Source: Paraglaciecola mesophila KMM 241 (GTDB taxonomy: Bacteria > Pseudomonadota > Gammaproteobacteria > Enterobacterales > Alteromonadaceae). Taken from it: DNA of 64,000 nucleotides. Under the pieces are notes generated by a model. The model made no database searches, was not told the DNA's origin, and worked only from the letters and a program-made list of their open reading frames with translations. The position numbers were made by a program, and so were the translations under genes. Where the stretch lies: the NCBI RefSeq assembly GCF_000315015.1, contig NZ_BAEP01000047.1, forward strand, positions 62,001-126,000, given 5' to 3'. Shown here one piece after another: positions 47,987 to 56,732 of this stretch (within the stretch, counting starts at the first letter, position 1; every line of letters starts with the position of its first letter).

Positions 47987-49282
47987 TTAACCGAACTTTT
48001 TCGCTACGTCAGCCAGAACCTTCTCAGCAATTTGTAGTGTTTGCTGAATAATTTCAGGACTATGCTGAGCGGATACAAAGCCTGCTTCGTATGATGCAGG
48101 AGCCAGATATACGCCGTTTTCTAACATGCCATGGTAGAAATGATTAAACTGCTCAGTATTGCAGTTAATCGCTTGTTGGTAATTCGTGACGCGCTCTACA
48201 TCAGTGAAAAACAAACCAAACATGCTGCCTGCATAGTTAACACTCATGGGGATACCCAGTCCATTAGCGATAGCTTTTATGCCCTCGGCCAAGGTTTTAG
48301 TCGCGTCACTTAGCTCGTCATAAAGGCCCGGGCGTTTAACTTGATTCAGAGCCGCTAAACCTGCTGCCATCGCTACTGGGTTGCCAGATAGCGTACCCGC
48401 TTGATACACAGGGCCTGAAGGCGCTATATGCTGCATGATGTCCCGTTTACCACCGAAAGCGCCTACCGGCATGCCGCCACCAATCACTTTACCGAGACAC
48501 GTTAAATCCGGCACGATATTGTATTTGGCTTGTGCGCCGCCTAACGCGACGCGAAATCCGGTCATGACTTCGTCAAAAATCAGCACTGCGCCATATTTAT
48601 CACACACATCACGTAGCCCTTGAAGGAAGCCGTTCACTGGAGGGATACAATTCATGTTGCCTGCAACAGGTTCAACAATGATACAGGCAATGTCGTCAGG
48701 GTATTGCTCAAATGCTTGAACTACCGAGTCGATATTATTGTATTCCATTGTCAGAGTGTGTTTGGCAAAATCAGCTGGAATACCAGGTGAGCTAGGCACA
48801 CCAAAGGTCAACGCGCCTGAGCCCGCTTTTACCAACAGGGCGTCGGCGTGACCGTGATAACAACCCTCGAATTTCAGGATTTTGTCACGCTTGGTATACC
48901 CTCTAGCTAGGCGAATAGCACTCATAGTCGCTTCGGTACCTGAATTGACCATGCGTAGCATTTCCATTGAGGGCACCAATTCACTGACTAAATCAGCAAT
49001 AGTAACCTCTGCCTCCGTTGGCGCACCAAAACTTAAGCCATTTTGCGCCGCATCAATCACTGCTTGGCGAATAATGGGGTTGTTGTGGCCTAGTACCATT
49101 GGCCCCCACGACTGCACATAATCAATGTATTGTTTGCCGTCGGCATCGTATAAATAAGGGCCATCTGCTTTTTCGATGAAAGGGGGAGTGCCACCAACAG
49201 CTTTAAATGCACGCACGGGAGAGTTTACGCCACCAGGAATGTGCTTCTGAGCGCGGGCGAATAGTTGTTCTGATTTTTGCAT
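47987..49282 (-). CDS. hemL: Glutamate-1-semialdehyde 2,1-aminomutase
   Basis: HemL converts glutamate-1-semialdehyde to 5-aminolevulinate, the committed step of C5 haem and tetrapyrrole synthesis. The 431-aa PLP enzyme begins [26 protein letters not shown] and shows [16 protein letters not shown] and the PLP-lysine motif [24 protein letters not shown] and EGCYHGHAD are also present. Length and motifs are standard. It follows pyrB by 54 nt on the same strand. Confidence 0.97.
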   Translation of the reverse strand: MQKSEQLFARAQKHIPGGVNSPVRAFKAVGGTPPFIEKADGPYLYDADGKQYIDYVQSWGPMVLGHNNPIIRQAVIDAAQNGLSFGAPTEAEVTIADLVSELVPSMEMLRMVNSGTEATMSAIRLARGYTKRDKILKFEGCYHGHADALLVKAGSGALTFGVPSSPGIPADFAKHTLTMEYNNIDSVVQAFEQYPDDIACIIVEPVAGNMNCIPPVNGFLQGLRDVCDKYGAVLIFDEVMTGFRVALGGAQAKYNIVPDLTCLGKVIGGGMPVGAFGGKRDIMQHIAPSGPVYQAGTLSGNPVAMAAGLAALNQVKRPGLYDELSDATKTLAEGIKAIANGLGIPMSVNYAGSMFGLFFTDVERVTNYQQAINCNTEQFNHFYHGMLENGVYLAPASYEAGFVSAQHSPEIIQQTLQIAEKVLADVAKKFG

Positions 49283-49336
49283 ATTATTAATCTTCTCTTA
49301 TTACTCTGTGAAATGGCTAAGTGGATAAATAGGGCG

Positions 49337-50341
49337 CTAGTGGCCGCTGTACCAGTGCACTTCTTTGTCGAATTTGTTGACGATATTTTCAACGCCTAAA
49401 GTCAAGGCAAACAGCGCCATTCTAACCAGTACGCCATTGTCGGTTTGGCGAAATATGGCCAGATTAGGATTCATATTTAAATCATTGTCCAACTCATTTG
49501 CTTCTGTGCGCGAATCTCGCGGTAACGGATGCATAATCACGGTTTTAGATTGAAAATGCTTAGTGTAAATCTGCTGATTCAAGCGGAATTTGCCACGATA
49601 TAGATTTGCCTCTTCTTGTGAGCCAAAACGTTCCTCTTGTACTCGAGTTTGATAACAGATATCCGCATCAAAGTTACCTTCAAGGGTTTCACTAATAGTG
49701 TACCTGTGGCCTGCATTTTCAATAGCACTTAAAATCGCATCCGGCATCGCTAGCTCTTTGGGTGAAATAAGCGTAAAACGAATATTTTTAAACAGACAAA
49801 GTAGTTTACTTAACGAGTGTACGGTACGGCCATATTTCAGATCACCAATCATGGCGATATGCAGGCCGTCAATGTTGCCGCCATGGTATAGCAGTTCTTT
49901 TTGAATAGTATATAAATCAAGAAGGGCTTGCGTAGGGTGCTCGTTAGCGCCATCACCGCCATTTATCACTGGCACACGGCTACCTTGGGCAAATTCAGCG
50001 ACTGAGCCTGAATCAGGGTGACGCATAGTGATGATATCGGAGTAGCCACTAAGTACACGGGCTGTATCGTACAAAGACTCCCCTTTGGCTAATGCGGAAT
50101 TACTCATACCGGTGGTTTCACGTACCTCACCACCGAGTAAGTTAAAAGCAGTACCGAAGCTGACTCTAGTCCGTGTGCTAGGCTCGAAAAATAAGTTTCC
50201 GAGGATCGCGCCATCAAGTACCGTGGTCCGTTTTTGACGTTTTGCATAGGGCGCCATCTGATTAGCGACATCGAATACGCGTTCTATCGATTCACGGTCG
50301 AACTGATTAACGGAAAGAATATGACTACCTTCGAATTTCAT
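49337..50341 (-). CDS. pyrB: Aspartate carbamoyltransferase catalytic chain (unlinked from pyrI)
   Basis: A 334-aa transcarbamylase. FFEPSTRTRVSF (carbamoyl phosphate site), MRHPDSGSVAEFA and GDGANEHPTQALLDL, then GDLKYGRTVHSL and HPLPR identify ATCase of the E. coli-like catalytic-chain type, which makes carbamoyl aspartate in pyrimidine synthesis. No pyrI regulatory-chain gene follows, since hemL is downstream. The length exceeds E. coli PyrB (311) mainly through a C-terminal extension ending NKFDKEVHWYSGH. A close relative with another substrate cannot be excluded without a search. Confidence 0.9.
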   Translation of the reverse strand: MKFEGSHILSVNQFDRESIERVFDVANQMAPYAKRQKRTTVLDGAILGNLFFEPSTRTRVSFGTAFNLLGGEVRETTGMSNSALAKGESLYDTARVLSGYSDIITMRHPDSGSVAEFAQGSRVPVINGGDGANEHPTQALLDLYTIQKELLYHGGNIDGLHIAMIGDLKYGRTVHSLSKLLCLFKNIRFTLISPKELAMPDAILSAIENAGHRYTISETLEGNFDADICYQTRVQEERFGSQEEANLYRGKFRLNQQIYTKHFQSKTVIMHPLPRDSRTEANELDNDLNMNPNLAIFRQTDNGVLVRMALFALTLGVENIVNKFDKEVHWYSGH

Positions 50342-50495
50342 TTGCCCTGCGCCTGTGTTGAGGAAACCGCGGGGATTTTATCAAACTTATGATGAATAGG
50401 GCGAAATCTATTGTAATGAATCGTCAATTTGTCATTAAGCCGTGATAAATTAATTTTTAATCGCCAAAAATATCAACGAGCTTTCAAGGATGACT

Positions 50496-51008
50496 ATGAA
50501 TACACATGCTAGCGAGCCAAAACGTATCATTATATTTGGTAATTCTGGGTCAGGGAAATCTACTTTGGCAAAGCACTTAGCCAGTACATTGAACATCGCG
50601 CACTTGGATTTAGATACGCTCGCTTGGCTACCTACAGAAGTACCAGAGCGGGCACCTATTGCTGACTCTATGCAGAGTATTAACGCATTTATTCGTACCC
50701 AAAAAAACTGGGTGATCGAAGGTTGTTACAGCGATCTACTCGCCGAGCTTACTGGCCATGCAAGTGAGCTAATCTTTATGGATTTACCAATAGCAGCTTG
50801 CGTTGAAAACGCCCGAAACAGACCGTGGGAGCCACATAAATATCCATCTAAAGAAGCGCAAGATGCAAATTTGCCGATGTTAATCGACTGGATAACTGAT
50901 TACACCGCCCGCAGCGATACGTTTTCATTCGCCGCGCACAACGCTCTGTTTGGCACTTACCAAGGGAATAAAAAACGAATTGTCGAAAATAGCACGGAAT
51001 TCCAATAG
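50496..51008 (+). CDS. P-loop nucleotide kinase-like protein
   Basis: A 170-aa P-loop protein with Walker A GNSGSGKST and, further on, HLDLDTLAW and VIEGCYSDLL, as in adenylate-kinase-like proteins of the AAA-18/shikimate kinase group. The ATG at 50496 is chosen because AAGGA ends 5 nt upstream; an ATG two codons earlier is too close to it. The substrate is unknown. Monocistronic, divergent from pyrB and convergent with the esterase gene. Confidence 0.82.
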   Translation: MNTHASEPKRIIIFGNSGSGKSTLAKHLASTLNIAHLDLDTLAWLPTEVPERAPIADSMQSINAFIRTQKNWVIEGCYSDLLAELTGHASELIFMDLPIAACVENARNRPWEPHKYPSKEAQDANLPMLIDWITDYTARSDTFSFAAHNALFGTYQGNKKRIVENSTEFQ

Positions 51009-51053
51009 TAGGCATACTACACATGTGTTTTAACGTATGTATTCACTCATGTA

Positions 51054-51770
51054 TCATGCATGTTTAATGAGTTGTTCCTGTAATACGCGTGCCAAGTATT
51101 CGCCCCACAATTGATAGGCAAGGGCACCAGGATGAAAGCCATCATCAGCGATAAAGCGCCGATCAGTGGGGAAGGGGGCACTGACAAAATGACACTGGGG
51201 ATTGGTTTGGCAGAATTGTTCAGCAAGATCATTTAAGTGCTTGGCTCTAACGCCCAACCACCAGCGCAAGGGCTGGGGTAAAGCTGGGAATAAATGCATC
51301 GGTGGCAGGCTTGAAAAAAGTACTCGCTTTGCGCCGAATTTGTCCTGTAACGCTTGGGAGATGAAAGCAAGATTGCTTGACCATTTACGAGACGATGTGA
51401 GGCCAGTTACGTCGTTCACGCCAATAGATATGACGACCGTTTCAAACGCTTGGGTGGATTCAACGTGTTGGATTTTTTCCAGTAACTCTGCGGAAGTATC
51501 ACCCGTTTTCGCCATGAGTTTCCAAGCAACTTGGTAATGTGGCCCAAGAGTATTTAACATACTACCCACCAATGCGTATCGCTGTAATTCAACTCCCACT
51601 CCAGCGGCGGCTGAGTCCCCGATGATCAACAGCGACAACGGGGTGCCACTGCCGTATGTGCCTTCTCGGCGTCCTGCCGGCTCGGGTAATTTAGGCGTTA
51701 CTCGTCTAACGTATTTGCCCTGTATGATAAACAACAAAGCGAGAAAAACAGAAGCAAGGTGATAGAGCAT
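51054..51770 (-). CDS. SGNH/GDSL-family esterase
   Basis: A 238-aa hydrolase with the SGNH signature: LLIIGDSAAAGVGV (catalytic Ser), ISIGVNDVTGL (Asn block) and DGFHPGALAYQLWG (catalytic Asp and His). The N-terminus MLYHLASVFLALLFIIQGKYVRR is hydrophobic and may be a signal anchor rather than a cleaved signal. Such enzymes act as esterases or lipases; the substrate is not indicated. A TonB-like or lipase chaperone gene is not adjacent. Confidence 0.87.
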   Translation of the reverse strand: MLYHLASVFLALLFIIQGKYVRRVTPKLPEPAGRREGTYGSGTPLSLLIIGDSAAAGVGVELQRYALVGSMLNTLGPHYQVAWKLMAKTGDTSAELLEKIQHVESTQAFETVVISIGVNDVTGLTSSRKWSSNLAFISQALQDKFGAKRVLFSSLPPMHLFPALPQPLRWWLGVRAKHLNDLAEQFCQTNPQCHFVSAPFPTDRRFIADDGFHPGALAYQLWGEYLARVLQEQLIKHA

Positions 51771-51991
51771 AGCACGTCCATGTTAGGTCAATAGGCGGTC
51801 GACATCCTATAAAGCAACGCTATCAGGAGCAAGCATTACAACGGTATTTAAAGGTAGTCAATTAGTCGCATAAGACAATGGTGACAAGTGTTTAATCAGC
51901 ATGGTTAAGCGACTAGATTGGTCATAAAAATTAGCCACGCTTAAGGAATTTAGCCAGTTATGAGCTGTTACAAACTGGCTACACTCATTTT

Positions 51992-52256
51992 ATACCAATT
52001 CCATTAAACAATTGCCCTCTCAGAATTCATCCAGCGGGTTTTGAACAAGGCGTCGGTGTACAGAAATGGTTGTTCCCTTTCAAATACCGAGAACGCAGTA
52101 TAAAACCCGCTGGGGTATTCCCTCCGGACGAATTTTAAAGGGGCTTTCTCTGCGTTGCTCGAACTTGAAAGAGAACCACTATTACTTCATTCAAGCGCCT
52201 TGATTAAGTCCCTTTAAATTTTCGCTGAGTGGCTAATTATTTAATGGAGTTGGTAT
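51992..52256. mobile_element. 265-bp palindromic MITE-like repeat element
   Basis: Terminal inverted repeats of about 24 nt: left ATACCAATTCCATTAAACAA (51992-52011) and right, read on the minus strand, ATACCAACTCCATTAAATAA (52256-52237), with three mismatches in 24. Inside are nested inverted repeats, CCAGCGGGTTTT with AAAACCCGCTGG, and GACGAATTTTAAAGGG with CCCTTTAAATTTTCGC. No transposase ORF is present. Elements of this kind are common in Alteromonadales genomes (remembered, not searched). It fills the 485-nt gap between the esterase and the astacin-like genes; 51771-51991 shows nothing else. Its right end reaches the first base of the adjacent gene's stop codon. Confidence 0.75.
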
Positions 52257-53317
52257 TACCAGAGCATCACGCCACCCTCGCCCGATGCGCCTGCGCTGTA
52301 CAACCGTAAGCGTAAGTAGTAGCGCCGGCCGTTAATTAATCTCTGGGATATTTTCGAGTTATAGTTTGTACCACTATCGTCATCCCCTGCTAAGTATATA
52401 GGCTCTGCATCATCATCTTCGAACAGCACAATTACTGTATCCATTGTGCCGAAGGTTTGTATGTTATAGGTGCGACTGATATTTGGCTCTATCGTAAAGT
52501 CCAACTGCTGACCGGGAGTAATGTCTAGCTTGTGGGATAGAAAGGGCACTAATTCAGGCCATTGAGCAGCAATATTATCCGGGTAAAATTTAAGCGCCTC
52601 TTGTATGTCCATTTCTGACAACCCAGGAGAGGGGATAAGGGGCTGCTGTTGATACTCCGCAGGGGAAAGGATCAAGCCGGCATCAAACTGATAATGCATG
52701 ATGGAATCTCGATCCCAAGGGGATCCAGTAGCATCTTGTGGCGACAATTTACGGATAATATTGTGGTAGGTAGTCGCATCATCCCAGTAATTCGGTGAGC
52801 CCGCAAAGTTGGCATAAACGGCGTCTTCATCCCAAACAATACCTGCTTTGTGGTTTTGATGTTCGTGGGGGAAACCCATGGCATGACCAATTTCATGTAG
52901 CGCTGTGTCGCGGCCGTAAGGGGTTGTTAGGTCCCAGCCGAAATTCATGGTCTGATCTTCATGATTTGGCACCAGATCAATACAGTCTCTGCCCACATAT
53001 GACCATGAGCTGCCAGGGGCGAACCCAATTCTAAATTCTGCTTGGGCAGCGTCGCCAACCTCAATAAAATCTAAGCCTATGCCTAGGTTCTTCCATTCAT
53101 CAAACGCATCTCTGACAGCTTGTAGTTGGTTGGTTTGTCCCGTTAATTGGGGTTGATCCTGCATAAAGTAGTAGTGCAACACGGTGTGGTTTACCCATTT
53201 CTTCTCGATATAGCGCACTAAAGATTCGCGATTTCTATCAATATTTGGGTCGAGTTTACGGGGTTCTACCAAGGGTAAGTTGCAGATACTGGGGGCACTA
53301 TGCTCACATGTTTTCAT
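52256..53317 (-). CDS. Astacin-like (M12A) zinc metalloprotease with C-terminal PPC-like domain
   Basis: A 353-aa protein from ATG 53317 (AAGGA 8 nt upstream). The zinc motif HEIGHAMGFPHEH and the Met-turn SIMHYQF place it in the astacin family; the third ligand is His in GFPHEH. The C-terminal 100 residues resemble a pre-peptidase C-terminal (PPC) beta-domain, with TPGQQLDFTIEPNISRTYNI and ending GEGGVMLW. No signal peptide is evident, unusual for an astacin; it may be exported by another route or act inside the cell. The stop codon TAA (52258-52256) abuts the repeat element, and the coding region otherwise looks complete. Confidence 0.85.
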   Translation of the reverse strand: MKTCEHSAPSICNLPLVEPRKLDPNIDRNRESLVRYIEKKWVNHTVLHYYFMQDQPQLTGQTNQLQAVRDAFDEWKNLGIGLDFIEVGDAAQAEFRIGFAPGSSWSYVGRDCIDLVPNHEDQTMNFGWDLTTPYGRDTALHEIGHAMGFPHEHQNHKAGIVWDEDAVYANFAGSPNYWDDATTYHNIIRKLSPQDATGSPWDRDSIMHYQFDAGLILSPAEYQQQPLIPSPGLSEMDIQEALKFYPDNIAAQWPELVPFLSHKLDITPGQQLDFTIEPNISRTYNIQTFGTMDTVIVLFEDDDAEPIYLAGDDDSGTNYNSKISQRLINGRRYYLRLRLYSAGASGEGGVMLW

Positions 53318-53349
53318 GTTCAAATCCTTCTGGAAGAGAAACAACGCAG

Positions 53350-53390
53350 CGCTTATTAATACTAATTATTTGCTGTAATTGGTATAAGCG
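53350..53390. repeat. 41-bp imperfect palindrome related to the repeat ends
   Basis: Arms CGCTTAT (53350-53356) and ATAAGCG (53384-53390) enclose CTAATTATTT...TTGGTAT, which resembles the right end of the 265-bp element. It lies 33 nt upstream of the astacin-like start codon, possibly a remnant of another copy or a regulatory palindrome. Confidence 0.5.
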
Positions 53391-53616
53391 TTATATCACT
53401 GCAAAACTATTGTTTCACGCTAAGTTAAGGCGGGTATTTCGAAACTACGCAAACGCCAATTTATACGCTTACTCATGCTTGTAAGTGTACAATACTACCC
53501 TAGAACATAGCGTGCAAAGCTTCCATCAATTTAGGCCATTTTACGTGTTAATTGATAAGCCTACCTTACCCGCTGTTGTTGTTATACCTGCCGCCAATAT
53601 GAACGAAACGATTAAA

Positions 53617-54069
53617 CTAGGCGCGCTGATCTTTTGGCGAGTCCATAACAACATGAGTGGTGATGGTACTGACTTGAGGCAAAGTGCCCAGAATATCAGT
53701 GTGGAAGGATTTGTAAGTTTTCAAATTGGTTGTTTCTACGCGTAAAATGTACTCGAAAGAGCCTGTGACATTGTGGCACTCTTTTACCTCGTCAGCGCTT
53801 GCGATCGCCTGCTCAAAAGCATCTTGTGAGCCCTTAGTGTGTTTCCCCAAGCCAACCGTAACGTACGCGATAAAGCCGTTGCCGAGTAGTTCACTGTCTA
53901 AAATAGCGCGATAGCCTTTGATCACACCGCTATTTTCAAGCTCTTGTACTCGGCGTAAACACGCCGAGGCGGACAGGCCAATTTTGTCTGCAAGCTCAGT
54001 ATTAGCGATCCTTCCTTGCTGGCTAAGTTCATGCAATATTCGTTCGTTATACTTATCTTTTGGATTCAT
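53617..54069 (-). CDS. Lrp/AsnC-family transcriptional regulator
   Basis: A 150-aa Lrp/AsnC-type protein with an N-terminal winged helix (NTELADKIGLSASACLRRVQ, ELENSGVIKGYRA) and a C-terminal RAM ligand-binding domain. It is divergent from a LysE-family exporter gene, with a 117-nt shared region. This matches the common pattern in which an Lrp-type regulator senses an amino acid and induces its exporter; the specific amino acid is inferred at most. Length is typical (150-160 aa). Confidence 0.92.
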   Translation of the reverse strand: MNPKDKYNERILHELSQQGRIANTELADKIGLSASACLRRVQELENSGVIKGYRAILDSELLGNGFIAYVTVGLGKHTKGSQDAFEQAIASADEVKECHNVTGSFEYILRVETTNLKTYKSFHTDILGTLPQVSTITTHVVMDSPKDQRA

Positions 54070-54186
54070 TTGTTGTGCTCTTGCATGGTTTTACGCTGTT
54101 TATAGCGCAGTAATTTCAGTCATATCTCTTTATAATTGCACAATTAGCTTTTCGGTAAAACTACCTCTAATAGGGACCAAAATTTA

Positions 54187-54780
54187 ATGACGTTTGACAT
54201 TCTCACCGCGCTTATGCTATTTGCACTTGTATCTTCAATTACGCCCGGGCCGAACAACTTAATGTTGATGGCATCAGGCGCCAACTATGGCGTTAAGCGT
54301 TCACTGCCTCATATGTTCGGTGTGTCACTGGGATTTACCTTAATGGTGGCGCTGGTAGGGTTAGGGATCATGCAACTATTTGATATGTTTCCTGTTACTT
54401 ACCAAATTTTAAAAGTGTTGAGTGTCACTTATTTGCTCTACTTAGCTTATAAAATTGCCACGGCTTCGAACGCTAAACAGAACAATACAACTGATGCAAA
54501 GCCGATGACCTTTTTTCAAGCGGTGCTGTTCCAATGGGTGAACCCCAAAGCGTGGACGATGGCATTAACGGCTATTAGCGTATATGCACCATCGAAAAGC
54601 GTGCTAGCTGTAGTGATGGTTTCAAGTGTTTTTGGTGCGGTGAACTTCCCCTGCATTAGCACCTGGACAATTTTAGGCCAAAAAATACAAGGCTTTTTGA
54701 CGGATGATAAGCGCCTTAGGGTGTTCAACTTCACTATGGCAGGTCTGTTGGTAATATCTCTTTATCCTATATTTTTATGA
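54187..54780 (+). CDS. LysE/RhtB-family amino-acid exporter
   Basis: A 197-aa inner-membrane protein with about six helices. Hallmarks of the LysE/RhtB family are TPGPNNLMLMASGANYG near the N-terminus and QWVNPKAWTMALTAISVY in the middle. The usual early FxxGxxPGP pattern reads VSSITPGPNN. It probably exports an amino acid or related compound and is likely controlled by the divergent Lrp-type regulator. No ribosome site stands out. Confidence 0.9.
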   Translation: MTFDILTALMLFALVSSITPGPNNLMLMASGANYGVKRSLPHMFGVSLGFTLMVALVGLGIMQLFDMFPVTYQILKVLSVTYLLYLAYKIATASNAKQNNTTDAKPMTFFQAVLFQWVNPKAWTMALTAISVYAPSKSVLAVVMVSSVFGAVNFPCISTWTILGQKIQGFLTDDKRLRVFNFTMAGLLVISLYPIFL

Positions 54781-54799
54781 TCATGGCTAATACAGAGTC

Positions 54800-54884
54800 A
54801 TACCAAATCTAGGAAATAATTAACCACTAAACGAAGGCTATTATTAATTGGAATTAAAATTAAAATTAAAATTGGAAATGGTAT
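54800..54884. repeat. AT-rich repeat with AATTAA tandem units, repeat-like ends
   Basis: AATTAA occurs three times head to tail at 54852-54869, followed by AATTGG. The segment starts ATACCA (54800) and ends TGGTAT (54884), echoing the termini of the 265-bp element, but the inner arms pair poorly. It separates the exporter gene from the convergent FKBP gene. Low confidence that it is a decayed relative. Confidence 0.4.
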
Positions 54885-54915
54885 TAAATCGTACTTGCCA
54901 AACTTCTGGTAAAGA

Positions 54916-55254
54916 TTAGTCTCGGGTCAACACTTCGAGTAATTCAATTTCGAACGTCAAATCTGAGTTGGGCGGGATCATGTTACCTATTTTACGTTCA
55001 CCGTAGGCAAGAGATGCAGGCACCCAAAGCTTACGTTTACCGCCTTCTTTCATACCTGTTAAGCCGAGTACCCAACCTTGTATCACACGTTTATTGCTTA
55101 ACACGACCTGAAAAGGTGCATTGTTTTTATGGGATGAGTCGAACTCAGTGCCATCTTCTAAGAAGCCGCGATAATGCGTCGTGATGAGCGCACCGCGCTG
55201 GGCTGCCTTTCCACTACCTTCGACCAAATCTTCAATTTTTACATCCTGTTGCAC
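54916..55254 (-). CDS. FKBP-type peptidyl-prolyl cis-trans isomerase
   Basis: A 112-aa single FKBP domain without signal peptide, so cytosolic. Characteristic segments are GALITTHYRGFLEDGTEFDSS (start GALITTHYRG), VIQGWVLGLTGMKEGGKR and PASLAYGERKIGNMIPPNSDLTFEIELLE (end NSDLTFEIELLE), including the active-site aromatic residues. It is a small folding helper; no client is indicated. Monocistronic. Confidence 0.93.
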   Translation of the reverse strand: MQQDVKIEDLVEGSGKAAQRGALITTHYRGFLEDGTEFDSSHKNNAPFQVVLSNKRVIQGWVLGLTGMKEGGKRKLWVPASLAYGERKIGNMIPPNSDLTFEIELLEVLTRD

Positions 55255-55438
55255 GTCTATTACTCGCTCTATGTGAAATAAGTGGGGATTCTAAAGGACC
55301 GGCGACAGTGAATTAATCAATTGCCAGTGCTGTGAACAATAATAGAGGGAAAGTTGGCGCAAAAGAAGGGTTGGCTAGCGAGCGAGCTCAGCTTCACTAG
55401 CCATAACACGTTATCCACATCTGATGAGTGGCTGGGGA

Positions 55439-55894
55439 TTACTTGAGATCCAACTCTTGATATTGGCTGGAACTGAGCGTTTTACGCATGGTTTCTCGCT
55501 CGCCAAACTCTTTATCTGATTTGCGCTCGTTGGTTGACATCATTTCTTCTATTTTCTTTTGAAACGCTTCGTACTCTGCAGTCTTGATATAGTCTTTATA
55601 CTCAACCACTAAAATCAAGTCAGGTTCGCCTTCTCGTGCATGGTTGTTTGCCAAAACATGATAATCCACCACATGGCCTTCTTTTTTAGCAAACTCGTAA
55701 ACATCCTTCCAACTTCCCGCCAAATGATCCATATAATTTTCAAATTGCCCCGGCAAAATTCTGATGCCATGGGCTTCCCATACAGTTCCATATGAGTAGC
55801 TAGATTCTTGAGCTACTACTGTGGTTGAAATACCGAATGCCAGTATGCCGCTCATCAAGATGCGAGTAAGTGCTACCAATTTTGTATTATTCAT
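55439..55894 (-). CDS. Exported protein of unknown function
   Basis: A 151-aa protein from ATG 55894 (AAGGA 8 nt upstream), which gives a signal peptide MNNTKLVALTRILMSGILAF...TTVVA-QES; the open frame to 55960 adds 22 hydrophilic residues and hides this signal. The mature part (EAHGIRILPGQFENYMDHLAG, HYVVDYH-like VVDYHVLANN) is charged, mostly helical in appearance, and has no cysteine. I do not recognise a family; the pattern of a short EthD/dimeric ferredoxin-like fold is possible. Probably periplasmic. Confidence 0.75.
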   Translation of the reverse strand: MNNTKLVALTRILMSGILAFGISTTVVAQESSYSYGTVWEAHGIRILPGQFENYMDHLAGSWKDVYEFAKKEGHVVDYHVLANNHAREGEPDLILVVEYKDYIKTAEYEAFQKKIEEMMSTNERKSDKEFGERETMRKTLSSSQYQELDLK

Positions 55895-56210
55895 ATTGTT
55901 TGTCCTTTTTGATATCACCTCACCCTGAGGTGATTTGGTATTAACGTTCGCCGAAAGCACGCAAGCGAATCAGTAAAACGTCGGCGCATAAAATCACAGA
56001 GCCGTTAACAAGAGGAGAAATACAGTGAACCTATATTTGCTGCTCATACAGCATGTAGCGGTATGAATGATATGTCGCGCTTCGAAAAAGTTTACGCGGC
56101 ATTGTATTTTTAGGGGGAAATTGAGCTGTTTTTGAGCAACTTTTGAGGTGGTGGTGAGCTACCAAGCAATTCGCTTAGTCGGCTAATTACTTCACTATTG
56201 ATTGCGTATT
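55895..56210. other. Intergenic region with two tiny coupled ORFs
   Basis: This 316-nt gap contains a strong Shine-Dalgarno AGAGGAG (56011-56017) before a 13-codon ORF (GTG 56025, stop 56064-56066) whose stop overlaps the ATG of a 16-codon ORF (56063-56113). No family can be assigned to peptides this short, so I call no gene. Confidence 0.4.
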
Positions 56211-56732
56211 TTAGGGTAAGAAGCAGGCTGCTACAATTTTCTCATTGTATATTACCGCGTAGTCATGTGCTTTTGAGCGCAGTGATGTTTGCTCACCGAC
56301 GCGAAGCGTATCTCCTGTGCCTTTTAAGGTACGATAGCCACACTGTTGCTGAATTCGAGCCAGAGGATGCACGGCTAAATCAACACCAGGTACGGATATA
56401 GCGCGCCCTGCGAAAGCTAATAGCCGCAGATCGCCCTCGTAGATGGCCTGCTTGGCGTCTTTGAGCGGATCTGCATCTGTTACCCAGCTCAGGGGATGTA
56501 CATCTATTTTCACATTACTCTGGCTTGAAGGTGTATCGGCTTGAGCCGTAGATACGCCAAATGCATTCTTGGCTTCGGTGTTGGCTGCGGGCGCAATCTC
56601 GCTGGCTGTACGCCCAGCTAGGCTATTTTCCCGCGTATCTGTACTGCCAAAACAAGCGCATGCAGTGAGGTTTGTTAGCCCAATCAACATGATAGGACTA
56701 AGCACTGAAAGGCGTTTAATTAACAAGCGCAT
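56211..56732 (-). CDS. Putative lipoprotein downstream of the M12B-type protease
   Basis: A 173-aa protein with a lipoprotein signal MRLLIKRLSVLSPIMLIGLTNLTAC, Cys25 being the predicted lipidation site in LTAC, and a second cysteine two residues later. A Ser/Thr/Ala-rich linker follows, then a domain with RIQQQCGYRTLKGTGDTLRV and KIVAACFLP. I recognise no family. Its start overlaps the protease gene's end by 13 nt, so the two are translationally coupled and probably act together at the cell envelope. Confidence 0.75.
   Translation of the reverse strand: MRLLIKRLSVLSPIMLIGLTNLTACACFGSTDTRENSLAGRTASEIAPAANTEAKNAFGVSTAQADTPSSQSNVKIDVHPLSWVTDADPLKDAKQAIYEGDLRLLAFAGRAISVPGVDLAVHPLARIQQQCGYRTLKGTGDTLRVGEQTSLRSKAHDYAVIYNEKIVAACFLP

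Noticed and set aside
53485-53745. 86-codon frame overlapping the end of the Lrp-type gene
   Set aside because: It overlaps the C-terminal coding region of a secure gene, has no ribosome site and no recognisable domain.
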